DNA of 64,000 bases from Effrenium voratum (Eukaryota; Sar; Dinophyceae; Suessiales; Symbiodiniaceae): NCBI GenBank assembly GCA_963377175.1, contig CAUJNA010003804.1, forward strand, positions 1-64,000. Direction: 5' to 3'. The notes below the pieces were generated by a model. That model was not told the DNA's origin. It saw nothing but the letters and a program-made list of their open reading frames with translations, and ran no database searches. This document shows, piece after piece, positions 20,656 through 31,189 of this stretch. The first letter of the stretch is position 1. The number at the start of each line of letters is the position of its first letter. The position numbers and the translations under genes are program-made.

Positions 20656-21798
20656 CGCTGTCCTCGCCGAGCTCTTCGCGGCGCCCTGCAGACAGGAGAG
20701 CCCATCGTGGCAATGTAGCGCAGCAGGAAGTGGAAGTCGTAGCCGCCCCCGTTGTGAAAGACCACTGGGATGGTCTTGGGCGTCTGGGCCGCTCAGGAGT
20801 GGCACAGCGCCCCGAGATACTGCCGGTGCCGTGGCAGTGGTGAGTGGCGGCCCTGTGCTCCAGCTCCTCCCGCCGGGTCATGCTGACGGAGTTCGGCGTC
20901 TCCAGGTGAGGTAATGGTCGGCCAGCTTGAGAAGGTCGTCCAGCATGGCGCGGACGGCGTGGTACTTGTCGCTGTCCCGCTCGTGGTGCGTGAGCCTCAG
21001 CCTCAGCTCCTCGGGTGGCACGTAGCCGCAGCGCCCGACAGCGACGTAGCAGGAAGAAGCCGCGACGGTCTGGCGCGCCGGCTGCTGCTGCGCTATGTGG
21101 ACCGTAGACCTCGAGGTCCGCGTAGCACGTCAGGGGCGCGAGCTCTGCGGAGGCCTTGCCCCTGTCGGGCCCGGGTAGCGGCGCTTTCCGAGTGCGCTCG
21201 GCTATCTCTCGATAGCGCTGGGAGGCGCGGTGGCGCTGCCAGGAGGCCTTCTTGGCGAAGCGGGCCATGCACCTCGGGCACTTGTACTCCATGCAGCCGC
21301 CGGTGTTGGTGGGCGTGGCTCCCAGGGTCAGTCCCTGTCTGCTGGCAAGCGCCTGGAAGTTGTGGATCAGGCTGTAGTGGCCGCTGTGCAGGAGAAGCAG
21401 CACGGTGCGCCGGACAACGCCCGTGCCGCTCGGGGCGCGCTGCTGGAGGACGTGGTAGTACTCCAGCCCGTCCGCCCACAGGGTCTGCTGCCACACGAAG
21501 ACGAAGACCTCCATTGCGGAGCTCGAAGGCCGTGATGTCGTCGAAGGCCACGGGGCGGTCCGTCGGCAGGCCGGAGAAGTCCACCCCCGCGTCGGCCAGA
21601 GCGGGCTGCCAGCCCGGAAGGCGCGGTCCTCGGCGGCCGGCCAGCTCGGGGTAGAAGAAGGCAGCTCACCCCTCCCCGAGTAAGCTCGTCATGCAGGCGG
21701 CTCACCTCCTCCATAGAGGCTCCCCGCTTCAGGGCGTCGACGACGGCCCTCAGCAGAGGCCTCAGCTGCTCGCGGCGCTCCAGGATGTGGGTGGTCAT
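20656..21798 (-). pseudogene. DNA polymerase B N-terminal/exonuclease fragment
   Basis: Starts MTTHILERREQLRPLLRAVV at 21798 after ATTAAAAAAAATCAGA. Pieces in shifting frames: MDFSGLPTDRPVAFDDITAF, EVFVFVWQQTLWADGLEYYH, GHYSLIHNFQALASRQGLTL, a Cys pair in YKCPRCMARFAKKASWQRH, then LTCYADLEVYG (Exo I, D-x-E) and, past further shifts, CHSC and IPVVFHNGGGYDFHFLLRYI (Exo II with HN...YD), ending at the foldback element. These are the family-B 3'-5' exonuclease motifs in the form used by Polinton and protein-primed polymerases. The palm domain is absent here and is on the other strand at 12.5 kb. At least four frameshifts. Confidence 0.68.
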
Positions 21799-21844
21799 TC
21801 TGATTTTTTTTAATGAGCAAAAAAGGCTGCGGCATCGGAAGAAA

Positions 21845-22375
21845 CTACAGCGGGCACTCTCGAGAAGGTGGCTCCACGCGCAGATCTGTGACCTCAAGAC
21901 TCAACCCGCGCATGCCGCTCATCAACCACAAGCTGCGCGCTCTCAGCCTAACGCGCGCGGCGCAGTGAGCCAGCTCAGCGGGGCGGTCCGCAAACGTGCC
22001 GCCGGCGTTCCAGAAGCACGCGTGGGCCGGCAGCTTGGCTTTCAGCATCCAATCGCCGCCGCGCGATTGCCTCACAGAGGGCAGCAGCCGCTGGCGCACG
22101 GCCTCGGGTGTGAGCTTCGCGTCGAAGACGCGCTCGGATGCGGCCGCCAGCTGCTCGACCAGATCGGTCTCGGCCCGCTCCCAGAAGAGCCTCGCGCGCG
22201 CGTCGGTTGCGAAGCTCACGCTGGGGCGCTGCCCCTCGGAGAAGGCCCTGGGCTCCCATGGGATTTCCAGCGAAGCTTCGCTCTGCCAAAACAGAGGCTC
22301 CATGCACAAGAATTTGCCACCCTTAGCATTGGAGCGCACCTCGCCCAACTTCCACATGCTAGCCTGGCTCGTCAT
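21845..22375 (-). CDS. Nucleocytovirus-type ssDNA-binding-like protein, copy 2 (intact)
   Basis: One uninterrupted frame of about 176 residues from MTSQASMWKLGEVRSNAKGG to EPPSRECPL, one of the few unbroken viral genes here. NAKGGKF near the start, a central LFWERAETDLVEQLAAASER helix, GDWMLKAKLP, FWNAGGTF and final ARSLWLMSGMRGLSLEV match copy 1 at 13828-14343. The pattern recalls a conserved giant-virus protein thought to bind ssDNA; function here is inference. Leader on the minus strand AGACAGAAAAGGATG. It follows the PolB fragment's start with 47 bases between, on the same strand, and is the last viral gene before the 17.8-kb inverted-repeat element. Confidence 0.5.
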   Translation of the reverse strand: MTSQASMWKLGEVRSNAKGGKFLCMEPLFWQSEASLEIPWEPRAFSEGQRPSVSFATDARARLFWERAETDLVEQLAAASERVFDAKLTPEAVRQRLLPSVRQSRGGDWMLKAKLPAHACFWNAGGTFADRPAELAHCAARVRLRARSLWLMSGMRGLSLEVTDLRVEPPSRECPL

Positions 22376-22472
22376 CCTTTTCTGTCTCCGATTAAGGGTT
22401 TTGCGGCAGTGTAGATCTTTCTTTGCCACACGTGACCCTGCTGGGGTGTGGTTAGCTGGTTGCCAGGTTGCT

Positions 22473-23630
22473 GGCTTTCTGGGCTTCTCGGGTTGCTCCT
22501 TTTTCTGGTTGTCTATCCAATGATACCACGATATCTTACTTTGCCTTATCATAAAGCTTAACCATGTCACATGATAATATGTCATCAGATCATACTACCA
22601 TTTCATACCACCACTCCACACCATGTCCAAACATGTCTCCAAACATGTTGCATCATTTCATACCATATCGTATCATATTATTACAACATATCACATCATT
22701 TTGTTTCATATAACATCATATAACACTGTATCATATCAGATATGATACAACAGTTATAAGATTTACATTTATCATGTCATTATAATTTATCATCAGGTCA
22801 CGCCTTTTTCCACGACAAACACCTAGAGCTAAACCTAAGAACGCATGACTGCATGATCGCAGCGGGTTGGGCATATGTTCAAAGCACATGCCCCCTCGCC
22901 TAGCCAGCGCCAGCTGCTTCAGCCAGCTCAACGTAATAAGGAAACCTCTCTCATGGCACTTTTCCAAGCGAACGCGCGTCTTTCCCAGTTTGCCTTGTTG
23001 CCTGCTTCAGGCTTTGGAGTGTCCGGCGTGTCATCCGTCTTGCGCAACTTGTAGTAGATGTAATCCTCCGTCTTCCTTGTTCCTTCAATCATGCGAAGCC
23101 GCTTGGTCAAGTGATGCTCAGTAACTTCACCGCTGTGCGACATGCAGGGCAGGAACTACAGAAGCCACTGTGTAAGCTAAGTAAGCTGCGCAAGCAACAA
23201 TAGCTGCAGGCAGGAAGGGAAGCGCTACGGGCCTGCTATTCCACAAAGGGAAAAGAAACAGTGGAGACAATTCTGTACTCTTGATGTTGTCATACCACAA
23301 ATGGAAGAGAAGCAGCGGAGATCCATATTTTTGCTGGTTGTTTTAGTCATTGTCCATGTCATGGAAAACAGTGACAACTCGTACTTCTGACGCTTGTTGT
23401 TTCTGGCGTCACACGAACCGCGTTGAGTGATGTCTGTTATGAGGTTGCATGAGGGGAAAACATGCACCGACATGAGCCATGATGGACTGGTTGGGTAGGT
23501 GGGAAAGCGGTTGGGATGGGAGTCCTCCTTTTTGGGTTTCCCAGTCCGCCTTTGTCCTCCTTTTGGGTTTCCCAGTCCGCCTTTCCATCGCCCCAGTCCG
23601 CCTACCAGGCTGGTAGGCGGACTGCCGGCG
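22473..23630 (-). repeat. Left terminal inverted repeat
   Basis: Reverse-complement match to 39108-40269 over its length. Contents from outside: GTTGCTCCTTTTTCTGGTTG, an AT-rich block of ATATCAT-type repeats (22570-22790), a 71-codon frame (22928-23143), an ACAATTCTGTACTCTTGATG tract, two units of TTTTGGGTTTCCCAGTCCGC near 23525-23580, and at the inner edge a perfect 14-bp stem CAGTCCGCCTACCA with loop GGC (23600-23630). Confidence 0.85.
22928..23143 (-). CDS. Conserved 71-codon frame in left inverted repeat
   Basis: MSHSGEVTEHHLTKRLRMIE then TEDYIYYKLRKTDD and NKANWERRAFAWKSAMREVS. The protein is charged and has no hydrophobic segment. The right repeat codes for the same 71 residues with a single change (Thr here, Met there, in KTDDxPDTP). 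The sequence looks protein-like, and it could be an exon of a longer gene reading outward from the element. I do not recognise a family. Confidence 0.4.
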   Translation of the reverse strand: MSHSGEVTEHHLTKRLRMIEGTRKTEDYIYYKLRKTDDTPDTPKPEAGNKANWERRAFAWKSAMREVSLLR

Positions 23631-23844
23631 TTTTTGCATGTAGTTTTGGAGCCTTTGTGGCGCCATTTTGCTGTGACAGTGTTTCAGTTGTTGTTTGTGA
23701 GTTGTAAAGGTTTGGCACATTGCGTTGCCGCATGTCGACGCATGAAGCGGTGCCACGCGGGGCCCCGCAGCCCAATTGGCCGGAATGGCGGACAAGAAGA
23801 AGAAGACATGCGCAGTGAAGGAGGACTGGTTGCTGCCGTCGTGT

Positions 23845-23930
23845 TTGCTGTCGTGGTTGTCTTTGTCGTTGTCGTTGTCGTTGTCGTTGTTGTTGTTGGT
23901 GGTTGTGGTGGTGGAGGTGGTGGCTTTGCA
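23845..23930. repeat. GTTGTC simple repeat
   Basis: GTTGTCTTTGTCGTTGTCGT and similar 6-base units run through GTTGTTGTTGGTGGTTGTGG. This is a microsatellite; the valine-rich and threonine-rich frames across it are not credible genes. It lies between the left inverted repeat and the first gene of the element. Confidence 0.75.
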
Positions 23931-24052
23931 GCAGCTGTTGTGCCCCATTGCTCTTGCATTAGCTTGGGTGGCATGTCACGCATGACATGAGCTGTCAGTT
24001 GTGCACAATCACTTGCTTCCAGTCTTTTTGCGACTCAAGCTGGGTCGCCGCC

Positions 24053-25336
24053 ATGTCATGGAAACGCTCAGACTGGCAGAGCTGGCGCCAAGACAGCTGG
24101 AGCCAAGGCTGGAGCCAGAGGAGCCAAGACTGGAGCCAACAATGGGGCCAACAAAGCTGGGGCCAAGACTGGGGCCAAAGTGGGCTAATGATGACAGAGG
24201 CCAGCAGGACCAGCACCAAAGCTGGCTGGATGACAGGCGGATGGCTGAAGCAGCTGTCCGCATTCGCCCGCCCAACAAGCGGAAGGCCAACCACGCAAAA
24301 CAAGTTCAAAACTATGAGAGGCGCTGCTTGCGCTTGATGTGGCAGCAGGCGAGAGAAACAAGGGAAAGCGGCTAAAGCTTTGATGTGGTGTCTTGGGCGC
24401 AGACGAACCTATCATGGGCAAGCTATGTCCACGCACGGGAAACCAAGGGCTTTGCCGAAAGCAGCTCAGTTCCATCCCTAGAGCAAACGGAGGTGGAACA
24501 GGTTAATGCAAACCGTAATATGGATGTATTACCTGCAGAAGTTGAGCATCACGCCCTACTCGAGGTATGTGTACAAGTATGGGTTGGACCGTGTCATGCA
24601 GTCGCACAAAATCATCCGCAGAGACAAGCACGACCACGACGAGGAATCCGACGCAAACGAGGACATCGCGATCCTAGAGCGGAATCTGCTGGATGTGGAC
24701 TTGAACGCCCGCAAGACGCGCCAGCGCACTGCTGACGGCAATGCAGCAGCTGAAGAGGTGGAGTCCTCGCCTGACGAGGCTGCTGCAGCTCCTGGTCCTG
24801 CTGCTGGCCCTCAACCTGGAGGTGTTGACCCTGCTGATCCTGCATTTGTGCCAGACTGGGGATCTGAGTCAGAAGACCGGAGACAGGGGCAGTGTTTTTT
24901 CATTTGGCTGAAAGTTTGTTGATAAAACATGTCATTGGCTTGTCATTGTTGATAAAACATGACTTTCAAAACAGTGGCTCAGGAGACTCAGGAGCAGGAG
25001 GACGACGACGAATCCTGGGGCACTTGGCGTCCAGCTGCACCCAAGCCCAAGCCCAAGCAAATGCCCACGCAGCCTTCAAGACCTTTGCCGCCGGAGCCTT
25101 CACGCCCTGCGCCTGCGCCGAAGCAGCAGCCTTCACTGCAGGCTGCGACTGGGTCAAGGATTCCAGTGACGCTGCAGCCGAAGCAAGCTGCTGCTGCGGC
25201 TGCGCCACCGCCTCCGCCGCCTGCACCGCCTCCACCGCCGCCGCCAGGGCTGGCTGTTGCAGCTGGCCCTCAGGACCAGGATTCAGCTGCGTGGCAGCCC
25301 ATGCACGACTTGCTCGGCGTACAACAAAGAATTTGA
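24053..25336 (+). CDS. Trp/Gln-rich low-complexity protein or N-terminal exons, fragmented
   Basis: ATG at 24053 in a strong GCCGCCATG context begins MSWKRSDWQSWRQDSWSQGW, a Trp-Gln-Ser repeat tract. Near 24185 the sensible frame shifts by one base, and the pattern continues QQDQHQSWLDDRRMAEAAVR to RETRESG (stop 24375). Later frames 24521-24895 (YVYKYGLDRVMQSHKIIRRD, acidic/Ala/Pro-rich, VPDWGSESED) and 24965-25336 (QETQEQEDDDESWGTWRPAA, then poly-Pro/Ala) look like further exons of the same low-complexity region. They lead in frame, through one TGA (25334), into the nucleotidyltransferase. So this may be the disordered N-terminus of that protein, not a separate gene. The exact exons are not resolved. 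Confidence 0.4.
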
Positions 25337-27315
25337 GGTCACCAACTCTTGGTGATCCAGACGCTGGTGGAAACTGGCTGCCCGAACATTGGGCCCTTCA
25401 AGATGCTCCTTTTCGGCTCGCGGGCTCACGGCATTACCTGCCCCTTCAGCGATGCTGACACGGCGTTGCTGATGAGGCCGGGCCCTGGCCCCAGCGGAGA
25501 GCAAGCGCTCACTGCTGTCTGCAACTGGATGCAGGCAGAATCAAAAAAGCAGCCTGGCGGGCCCTTCCAGAACGTCACCAACGCGATGGGCAAATGGTCC
25601 ATCATGTGGGACCTGTGTGGCTTTCACGTGGATCTGACTTTTGGAGAGAAGGAAGAGCCAATCATGCAATCCACGCAGGTCATGGCAAACCTTGCGAGGT
25701 CTATCTCTACTGAAGAGCGATTTGCGTGCGCAATGTTCATTGACTGGGGGAAGAGCTGCAAGGCTTTGTACCACAGAGACACGCGTGGCATGTCCGTTGG
25801 CCGCAACATCAAGGCGATCCATGACTTGATCAACGCGCTCATGCTGCTCCACAGCAAGGAGGACCATGGCCTGGCTGAAGCAGCTGGGACAAAATCCTTA
25901 GACTTCCTGCGCAGGGCTGAGCAGAGTGCAGGGCCGGGCAAGGCAGGCAACCTCTTCCTCTGGCTTTTGCAAATGTGGTGCAGCTCAGCAGTGACAGCTC
26001 ATCGGTTTATGCCGGCCAACGGCCCTTGCGGCGCCGTGGCTGCCCGCAGCAGCAAAACGTCGAGCCCGACAATTGAGCTGGTACACCATGGGCGTAATTT
26101 GCTTCCAAAGCTGCCGCAGGTGACGCTCGGTCGGATCCAGGGCGAAGCCCGAGAACTCCTTCATGCTGTGGCGCAGGACTACACAAATTCATGCAAGCAG
26201 TATGTGGGCTTGCGCATCCAGAGCCTACACAAGATGATGCATTCCCAAGGGTTTGACAGAATCCGCGGCATGGCGTGGACTATGAAGCACCAGCAGAGGA
26301 AAGCGCTTCGATCGATCCTGGCCCAGCCCACAGTCACGCCTTTGCAGCCGCTGCCAGCACAAATGCCTCCAGAAGCCCAGTCACCCATTGCCATTCAACT
26401 TGAGAGAGGCACATGGCAGTGGTTCTCACTGACATACACAGTGACAGTCGTGGAGCCCATGGCCCCATCAGAGCGCGATGAGATGCTTCTGATTTGGCTT
26501 CCAGGCTGCGATCAGAGAACTGCAAAGCCAAGCCGGGTTTTTCAAGGGATCCTCCCGTGCCACCTCATCATCTTGACCCCGCAAGTGCCGCCGACTCTCG
26601 GAGGCAAGAGAGGCATCTCGGCAATGACAAGTAGTAAGGCTTTTGCAAGGGTAAGTTTTCCAGTGTTTAGAGGTAGCTTTACAGTATCTATCCTTAGGCC
26701 AAATCTCGAACAGAGGACCCCCCAAAGAGGGCCAGCTTATTAGAATTTCGGGTTATCTTTCACGAAACCCTTCGTTACCTTTCTCTTTTTGTGACTTGCA
26801 TTGCACGTGGGCATGCCGCATGACGCTGTGCAGAATGGGGTTGTTTTTGTAGTTGCGTTTCGGCTTCTTTGGCCAGGCAAGAAATGGAAAGCACGTCCGC
26901 CATCCGCGATGCAGGGCTGGTGCGAGGCAGTCGCGCGCCTGGCTGCTGCAGCGCGCCAGCGAAAGCTTTGCTTGATGGGCTTTTCCAGGGGCGCCATGTG
27001 TGGACCCGGGCCATGCCTGCCATGATCCACCGAACAGTTTTGGGCGGCTGGTACCCGGACCCAGCCGAGCCCAAGGAAGACCTGGAGCGCCTCGCGCGAT
27101 CCCACACAAGCATTTGCATGGTCAATGGCAGACGTGACAAGTGCTGCCCTGCCGAGACAACAACGTTTTTCGCGCAAGCTCTGATGGCATCTAGCGTTAG
27201 CAATCAAGTGCTTACGCTGGATGGCGGGCATGAAGATGTGCAAGATGTCCTTTGGGGCCGAGCTGCGCAGTTCCAGGCGTTTTCGCATGAGGTGTGGCGT
27301 TTCCTTTTTGGATGA
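25337..27315 (+). CDS. Nucleotidyltransferase fused to alpha/beta-hydrolase, one intron
   Basis: Exon 1 (to 26650) starts with a Pol-beta-type nucleotidyltransferase: MLLFGSRAHGITCPFSDADT has the GS signature and D-x-D, and HVDLTFGEKE supplies the third Asp; a helical region (NIKAIHDLINALMLLHSKE) follows, as in Cid1-like poly(A)/(U) polymerases. From residue 350 on, a hydrolase begins (LLIWLPGCDQRTAKPSRVFQ, LIILTPQVPP). A GTAAGT donor at 26651 and CAG acceptor at 26831-26833 keep phase 0 and lead to NGVVFVVAFRLLWPGKKWKA and the nucleophile elbow LMGFSRGAM, then Asp in VNGRRDKCCP and His in LDGGHEDV, completing Ser-Asp-His. After SRGAM a TG duplication (ATGTGTGG) shifts the frame. RNA tailing plus an esterase in one protein is unusual; substrates are unknown. 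Confidence 0.6.
26651..26833 (+). other. Predicted GT-AG intron, phase 0
   Basis: Donor AGG|GTAAGT and acceptor GTGCAG|AAT. Both flanking exon ends fall on codon boundaries in the same frame, and splicing joins the N- and C-terminal halves of one hydrolase domain. The intron contains in-frame stops. 183 bases long. Confidence 0.55.
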
Positions 27316-27904
27316 TGCGCCTTTAGCTGAACCAGCTGCATGCGTGCGCCATTTTGTTAGATAGACCTCTGAAGCGAAACATTGCTACTGTTGAGAGATC
27401 TATTTGAGCACATGCAAAGTCTTGCCATGAAACAAACCCTTGCTATCTGAGGGGTGTATTTGATCGAATGCAAAGTCTTGCCAGGCGCATGCGTGTACAT
27501 CAGCTCGCCACCATTGAATCTTTTGCGTTGCTCGAAACTCTTCCCTCCAGAGACAAAGCCAGCAGAGAGAAAGCCAGCGCCTGCATTGTTTCAGACCATT
27601 GATGGAAAACTGTCACTGTCTATGTTTCAGACATTAGTTCAGCTGCAATGCTAAGGGAACCATTGATGTTCAGGCCAATTGTTTGGTTCGCACTGGCCAC
27701 GCAGGAGTTCCTCAACTCGGACGAGTTCAAGTGGTTCCAGAAGGTTTGGTCGGACCAGGCTGGAATTTGGAAGTGCGGCTGCTTATGGTGTGCAGCTCTT
27801 TGTCAGACGGTGGGTTGTAGCAGTTTCATGTTCTCAGGCATTGCGGTGGGAGGGTTTGGGCTGTGTCCTCTTAAATTTGTCGCCATCCATCATCTGAGGT
27901 TGCA
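27316..27904. other. Stretch without a clear gene
   Basis: No complete gene seen. Bases 27660-27770 could be an exon (frame FALATQEFLNSDEFKWFQKV, WSDQAGIWK) joined to the transposase-like frame that opens at 27905. TTGCTATC / AGTCTTGCCA short repeats occur at 27390-27480. Otherwise nothing recognised. Confidence 0.3.
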
Positions 27905-30900
27905 GTGCAAGTTCCTGATGTGCAGAGCTTGAAGCTCCAGCCAGGAGATTTCGCCAAAATGTCCATGAACTATGCCACTGTCACGCTGTGGAATCTTCGG
28001 AAGCACGCATCCTCGGAGCTTCATGTTGTGGCTGAGAGTTTGGTGAACGCAGACCCCAATGCAACCGACCCTACACTTCATGGAGCATGTCCAGCCAACA
28101 AAGATTGGGAGGAAGTCATGCGAGAGACAATTCAGGGGAAACCCTGCCGGATAAGTGGTGTACCAGTGGCTGCAAGGGATAAACTCAAGAACATGCAGTG
28201 GTGCCTTGCCGCAGCAAAGCGGCAGCATTTGCAGAAAGTCATCTCGCAGGCTGAGAGCATCAGCCTTAGTTTTGACAAGCGTGGCACCCGGCTGCTGATA
28301 CAGTTTCGTTGCGCAGACAAAAGCCTCCAGGTGACGCAGGGCCTGCTGTCATTACAACGGTTGGCCACAGGCGCAGCAGATGACATTCGACTTGCATTGA
28401 TGCAAGGCTTCCAGCGATTCTTTCGCAACGAAGTCCCACCCAGGGCTTGCGGCCTGGCTGTTGCAGCTGGGCTTGAAGTCGCAGAAGCTCTTGACAAAAC
28501 ACAGTTTGAAGCGGCTTTGCTCAAGGTGGAACACTTGGTCGCTGACGGGGCATCTCCAGAACAATTGTCTATTCGTGAGGCAGCTACAGGTCTCAACCTA
28601 GCAGGGCCAACAACCCCCAGCATGAAGAACGTTCTGAGCCAAGGCTTCCCGAATGTCAAGGCCAGTGGCGTTATTTGAAAATCAGATGGTTGGCATGTTA
28701 ATGCAGGTTGAGTTGTGCCAGGCTGTATCGCGGGACAGGGCCCACGCTGCCAACAGGACCTTGTCAGCGCCTGTCCAGGTTTGACCGGTTGTGCTCTGCA
28801 CGTGTTTGGCCAATCTTGCTTTGTATGCTGTCCACCTGTCCGGCTTTGACCACTTTTGCTCCACACAGACACACAGAACGCATTAGGAGCAAGTTGCCAT
28901 GATAAGGCGCAGCGTTTCTTTGGTGACATTTGCCCAGGATCCTTTCACGTCCTTGGGGCACAGACGACTTTGTCAAAGCAGTCATCCACCAGTTTGTGGA
29001 GAAGGACAAGTCAATATCGAAGTTGATATCTTACAGCCCCAAGATCCAAACAATGTATGCTGATAACCGTGCACGATGTCAAGATGGCGCACGCATTTCT
29101 GAGCGTATCCAGGACTGCTTGTGCATGATTTGGTCAAGTGTTTTGTTTGTTGCCTTTGTTGATGCTTTGCTTGGCTTACCCAGGACTTCTGCTATGCCCC
29201 CCAGAGGTACAGCTCCACTGCTAAGGTTCTTGGTCGCCTTGTGCTTACTCTGGACGCTTCTTTGGCAACAGCTGCTCAGGTGGTCATGCAGCGCGGTGCC
29301 TCATGCGCGGAAGGGCGCGCTTGCATGGAACTTTTCGAGTTCTTGTCTGATGAAGTGATTGTGCAGTTGGGAATGCTGGCAGACTATGCCATGCAGATTC
29401 AAGGGCTTGTGCGGATTTGTGATGATGAAGAGCTCGACGAAGCCGAGCTGCCACAGGACATCATGGCTCAGGAGACAGTGTTGCGCAGCTTGTTCCTCGA
29501 CAAAGCCTGTTTGAACTTTCCTGGTTTTACAAAGGTGGCCTTGCAGACTTTGAAGCGGCCAAGGACTTTTGTGTTGCGAGCAGGCTTTGTTAAGACATTT
29601 GGGTCTGCAGCTGGTGTGTCTCAAGCTGTGGTGGACCAGTGCTTTTCTAGGATGCGCCCTATCATTGAGGTGTCTTCGAAGGTCATAGCTGCAGAATATC
29701 CTGAGCATGATATTTTGCATTCCTTCCATGTGTTCGCCCTCAGTGGCCGGAGCGGAAGGAGTGACCTTCATGGCCAAAGGCGGTCAGAAGGGCAGAATGA
29801 AGGCTTGTCACGCCTAGCGCGGGTTTTTGGCATTTGTGAGCAAAGATTGATTGAGCAGTTTCATCGTCATGAGCCATATGCTGCAGAGCATTATGCTCGA
29901 AGCAAGGGCACTACCATTGCCAGCTGGCGCGAAGCAATCAGCAGACTTGGCAAAGGTCGGAAGGGCAACACGGCGGACGAGTTGACCATTGTTCTCATTA
30001 GGTACGGGGCATGGGTTGCATCCACCTGCGATGCGGAGAGAAACTTCTCGAAAGCATCGGCCCTAAGAGGAGGGCAATGTAATGATGAGTTTCTCGACAG
30101 AGAGGAGAATGTGATCGTTCTGCAAACTGCCCCCCACTTGAAGGAAGAACTCGTCCCTGCTGCAATTCGGGTTTGGGTGAGGCACTTTGGCCGCCCTCGT
30201 CAGCGGAAAACGGTTCGCATCGATGCTGGAGTTCCACGAAAGAAGGTGGCTTGGCATCAGCGCGCGCGCGCGCATGCGCACGTTGTTTGTAAGATCGAGT
30301 TCACTATTATTCTTCGTTGTTGTAGGTCCTTGTGGGTTGGCTGTGTTGCGGTAAGGCGCGTCAGGGAGAATCTGGTTTCATCCAGACCGTGTCGGCGGCG
30401 TCTAGATTGGTTGTGGAAACTGCTGCATCAAAGGGCCAACACGGGCTGGCTGATGCAGCTGACCCAGGGACTGAGTTGAATGAAGCCCAATGCAAGGAAA
30501 TTGCCTTCAATGAGCGGAAGCTGCAACTTGCAAAGGTTGAAGCTGCCCTCGCAGGTCACTTGAGCCCAGACGAGATCAGGGATGATCTTATCCATGCTGT
30601 CGATGGGCATGTGAATGCACTGGCAGCCAACCAAAAACTCCGCCGAGCAGATGCGAAGCGGCAGGCTCTTCACTCGAACAAGCCACCCTTGCAGCCGTCA
30701 CGCAGGCAACAGGTGTTCGCAGTAGCGCCCCTTACCCGTGAGGAGTGCTGCAAAGTCAACGCTGACCTGGTCACAGAGATGGCTGACGCTGACGCATTTG
30801 TGGTTGCAGACCCTGCTGACCCCCCTAAAGTCGTGTGGTTTCTAGCTGGGCTCCTGGGCGCTTCCATGATCACAAAGGAACACCTTCTGTCTAAAGGGGC

Positions 30901-31189
30901 TGCAGGTGCTGCAGTGGCTTTCCACCAGGCAATCTCGATCAAGCGTTTTGTGCATTTCAGCTTTGCGTTCATGAATGAGCACCTTGACCTGTGCTCGCAC
31001 ATTCATCAAGTTTTGTGCCGCACAGACTGCAAGTGGCAGCTGCAAGCCTTGAGCGAGCTTGTCACAGATTGCGGCGCAGCTAGGTCTGAAAACAAAAGGC
31101 TGTACATGTTATTTTTGACAGAATCTGAGCTGTACAGCGGGCTCGGCAGCCCTCAGATTCTAATCGGCTTACATTTTCCAGTGGCTTGA
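27905..31189 (+). CDS. hAT-like transposase, multi-exon
   Basis: Frame 27905-28678 (LKLQPGDFAKMSMNYATVTL ... QAESISLSFDKRGTRLLIQF) has the ISLS.D pattern of the hAT catalytic start. A second exon, about 28939-29112, ends ARISERIQ; after a 71-base intron it reads DFCYAPQRYSSTAKVLGRLV, the RFSS-type hAT motif. Exon 29184-30245 continues to RYGAWVASTCDAERNFSKAS, which fits the C-terminal dimerisation domain (SxxxER.FS). A GT-AG intron (30246-30325) leads to a last exon ending at 31189 with LADAADPGTELN and a helical tail of unknown function. The join between the first two exons is unsolved (frames differ). It could move the 17.8-kb element, or be a separate older insertion. The family call rests on these weak motifs. 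Confidence 0.45.
29113..29183 (+). other. Predicted 71-base intron, GA-AG ends, flanked by direct repeat
   Basis: Exon 1 ends ...CGTATCCAG and exon 2 starts GACTTCTGC after TTACCCAG. The 7-mer CCAGGAC occurs at both junctions, so the donor can slide, but the only position ending in AG gives a GA donor (GACTGC). Splicing restores the frame across a conserved motif (SERIQ-DFCYAPQRYSS). Dinoflagellates are known to use GC and GA donors. Confidence 0.5.
30246..30325 (+). other. Predicted GT-AG intron, phase 0
   Basis: Donor AAGAAG|GTGGCT and acceptor TTGTTGTAG|GTCC, 80 bases, with a GCGCGCGCGCGCATGCGCA tract inside. Splicing moves from the frame of the hAT C-terminal domain to the frame that stays open to 31189. 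Confidence 0.45.

Larger units (their letters stand above)
882..22375. mobile_element. Endogenous virus-like element, copy A (Polinton-like virus type)
   Basis: The segment holds the hallmark set of Polinton-like viruses: retroviral-type integrase, PolB with a fused superfamily 1 helicase, major capsid, penton stub and A32-type packaging ATPase, plus an S74 fibre and a nucleocytovirus-type ssDNA-binding-like protein. Genes lie on both strands and most have frameshifts or stops. PolB is split: its N-terminal piece is at 20.66-21.80 kb on the minus strand and its C-terminal piece at 12.52 kb on the plus strand, so the copy is rearranged. Repeat and hairpin clusters fill the gaps. I saw no terminal inverted repeats, so the limits are set by the outermost viral genes. 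Confidence 0.72.

Noticed and set aside
23684..23985. Valine- or threonine-rich proteins near 23.8 kb
   Set aside because: They are encoded by a GTTGTC microsatellite and carry no other features.
24027..24041. Second spliced-leader relic (TTTTTGCGACTCAAG) just before the ATG at 24053
   Set aside because: It needs two inserted bases to match TTTTGGCTCAAG; too weak to call, though the position is suggestive.
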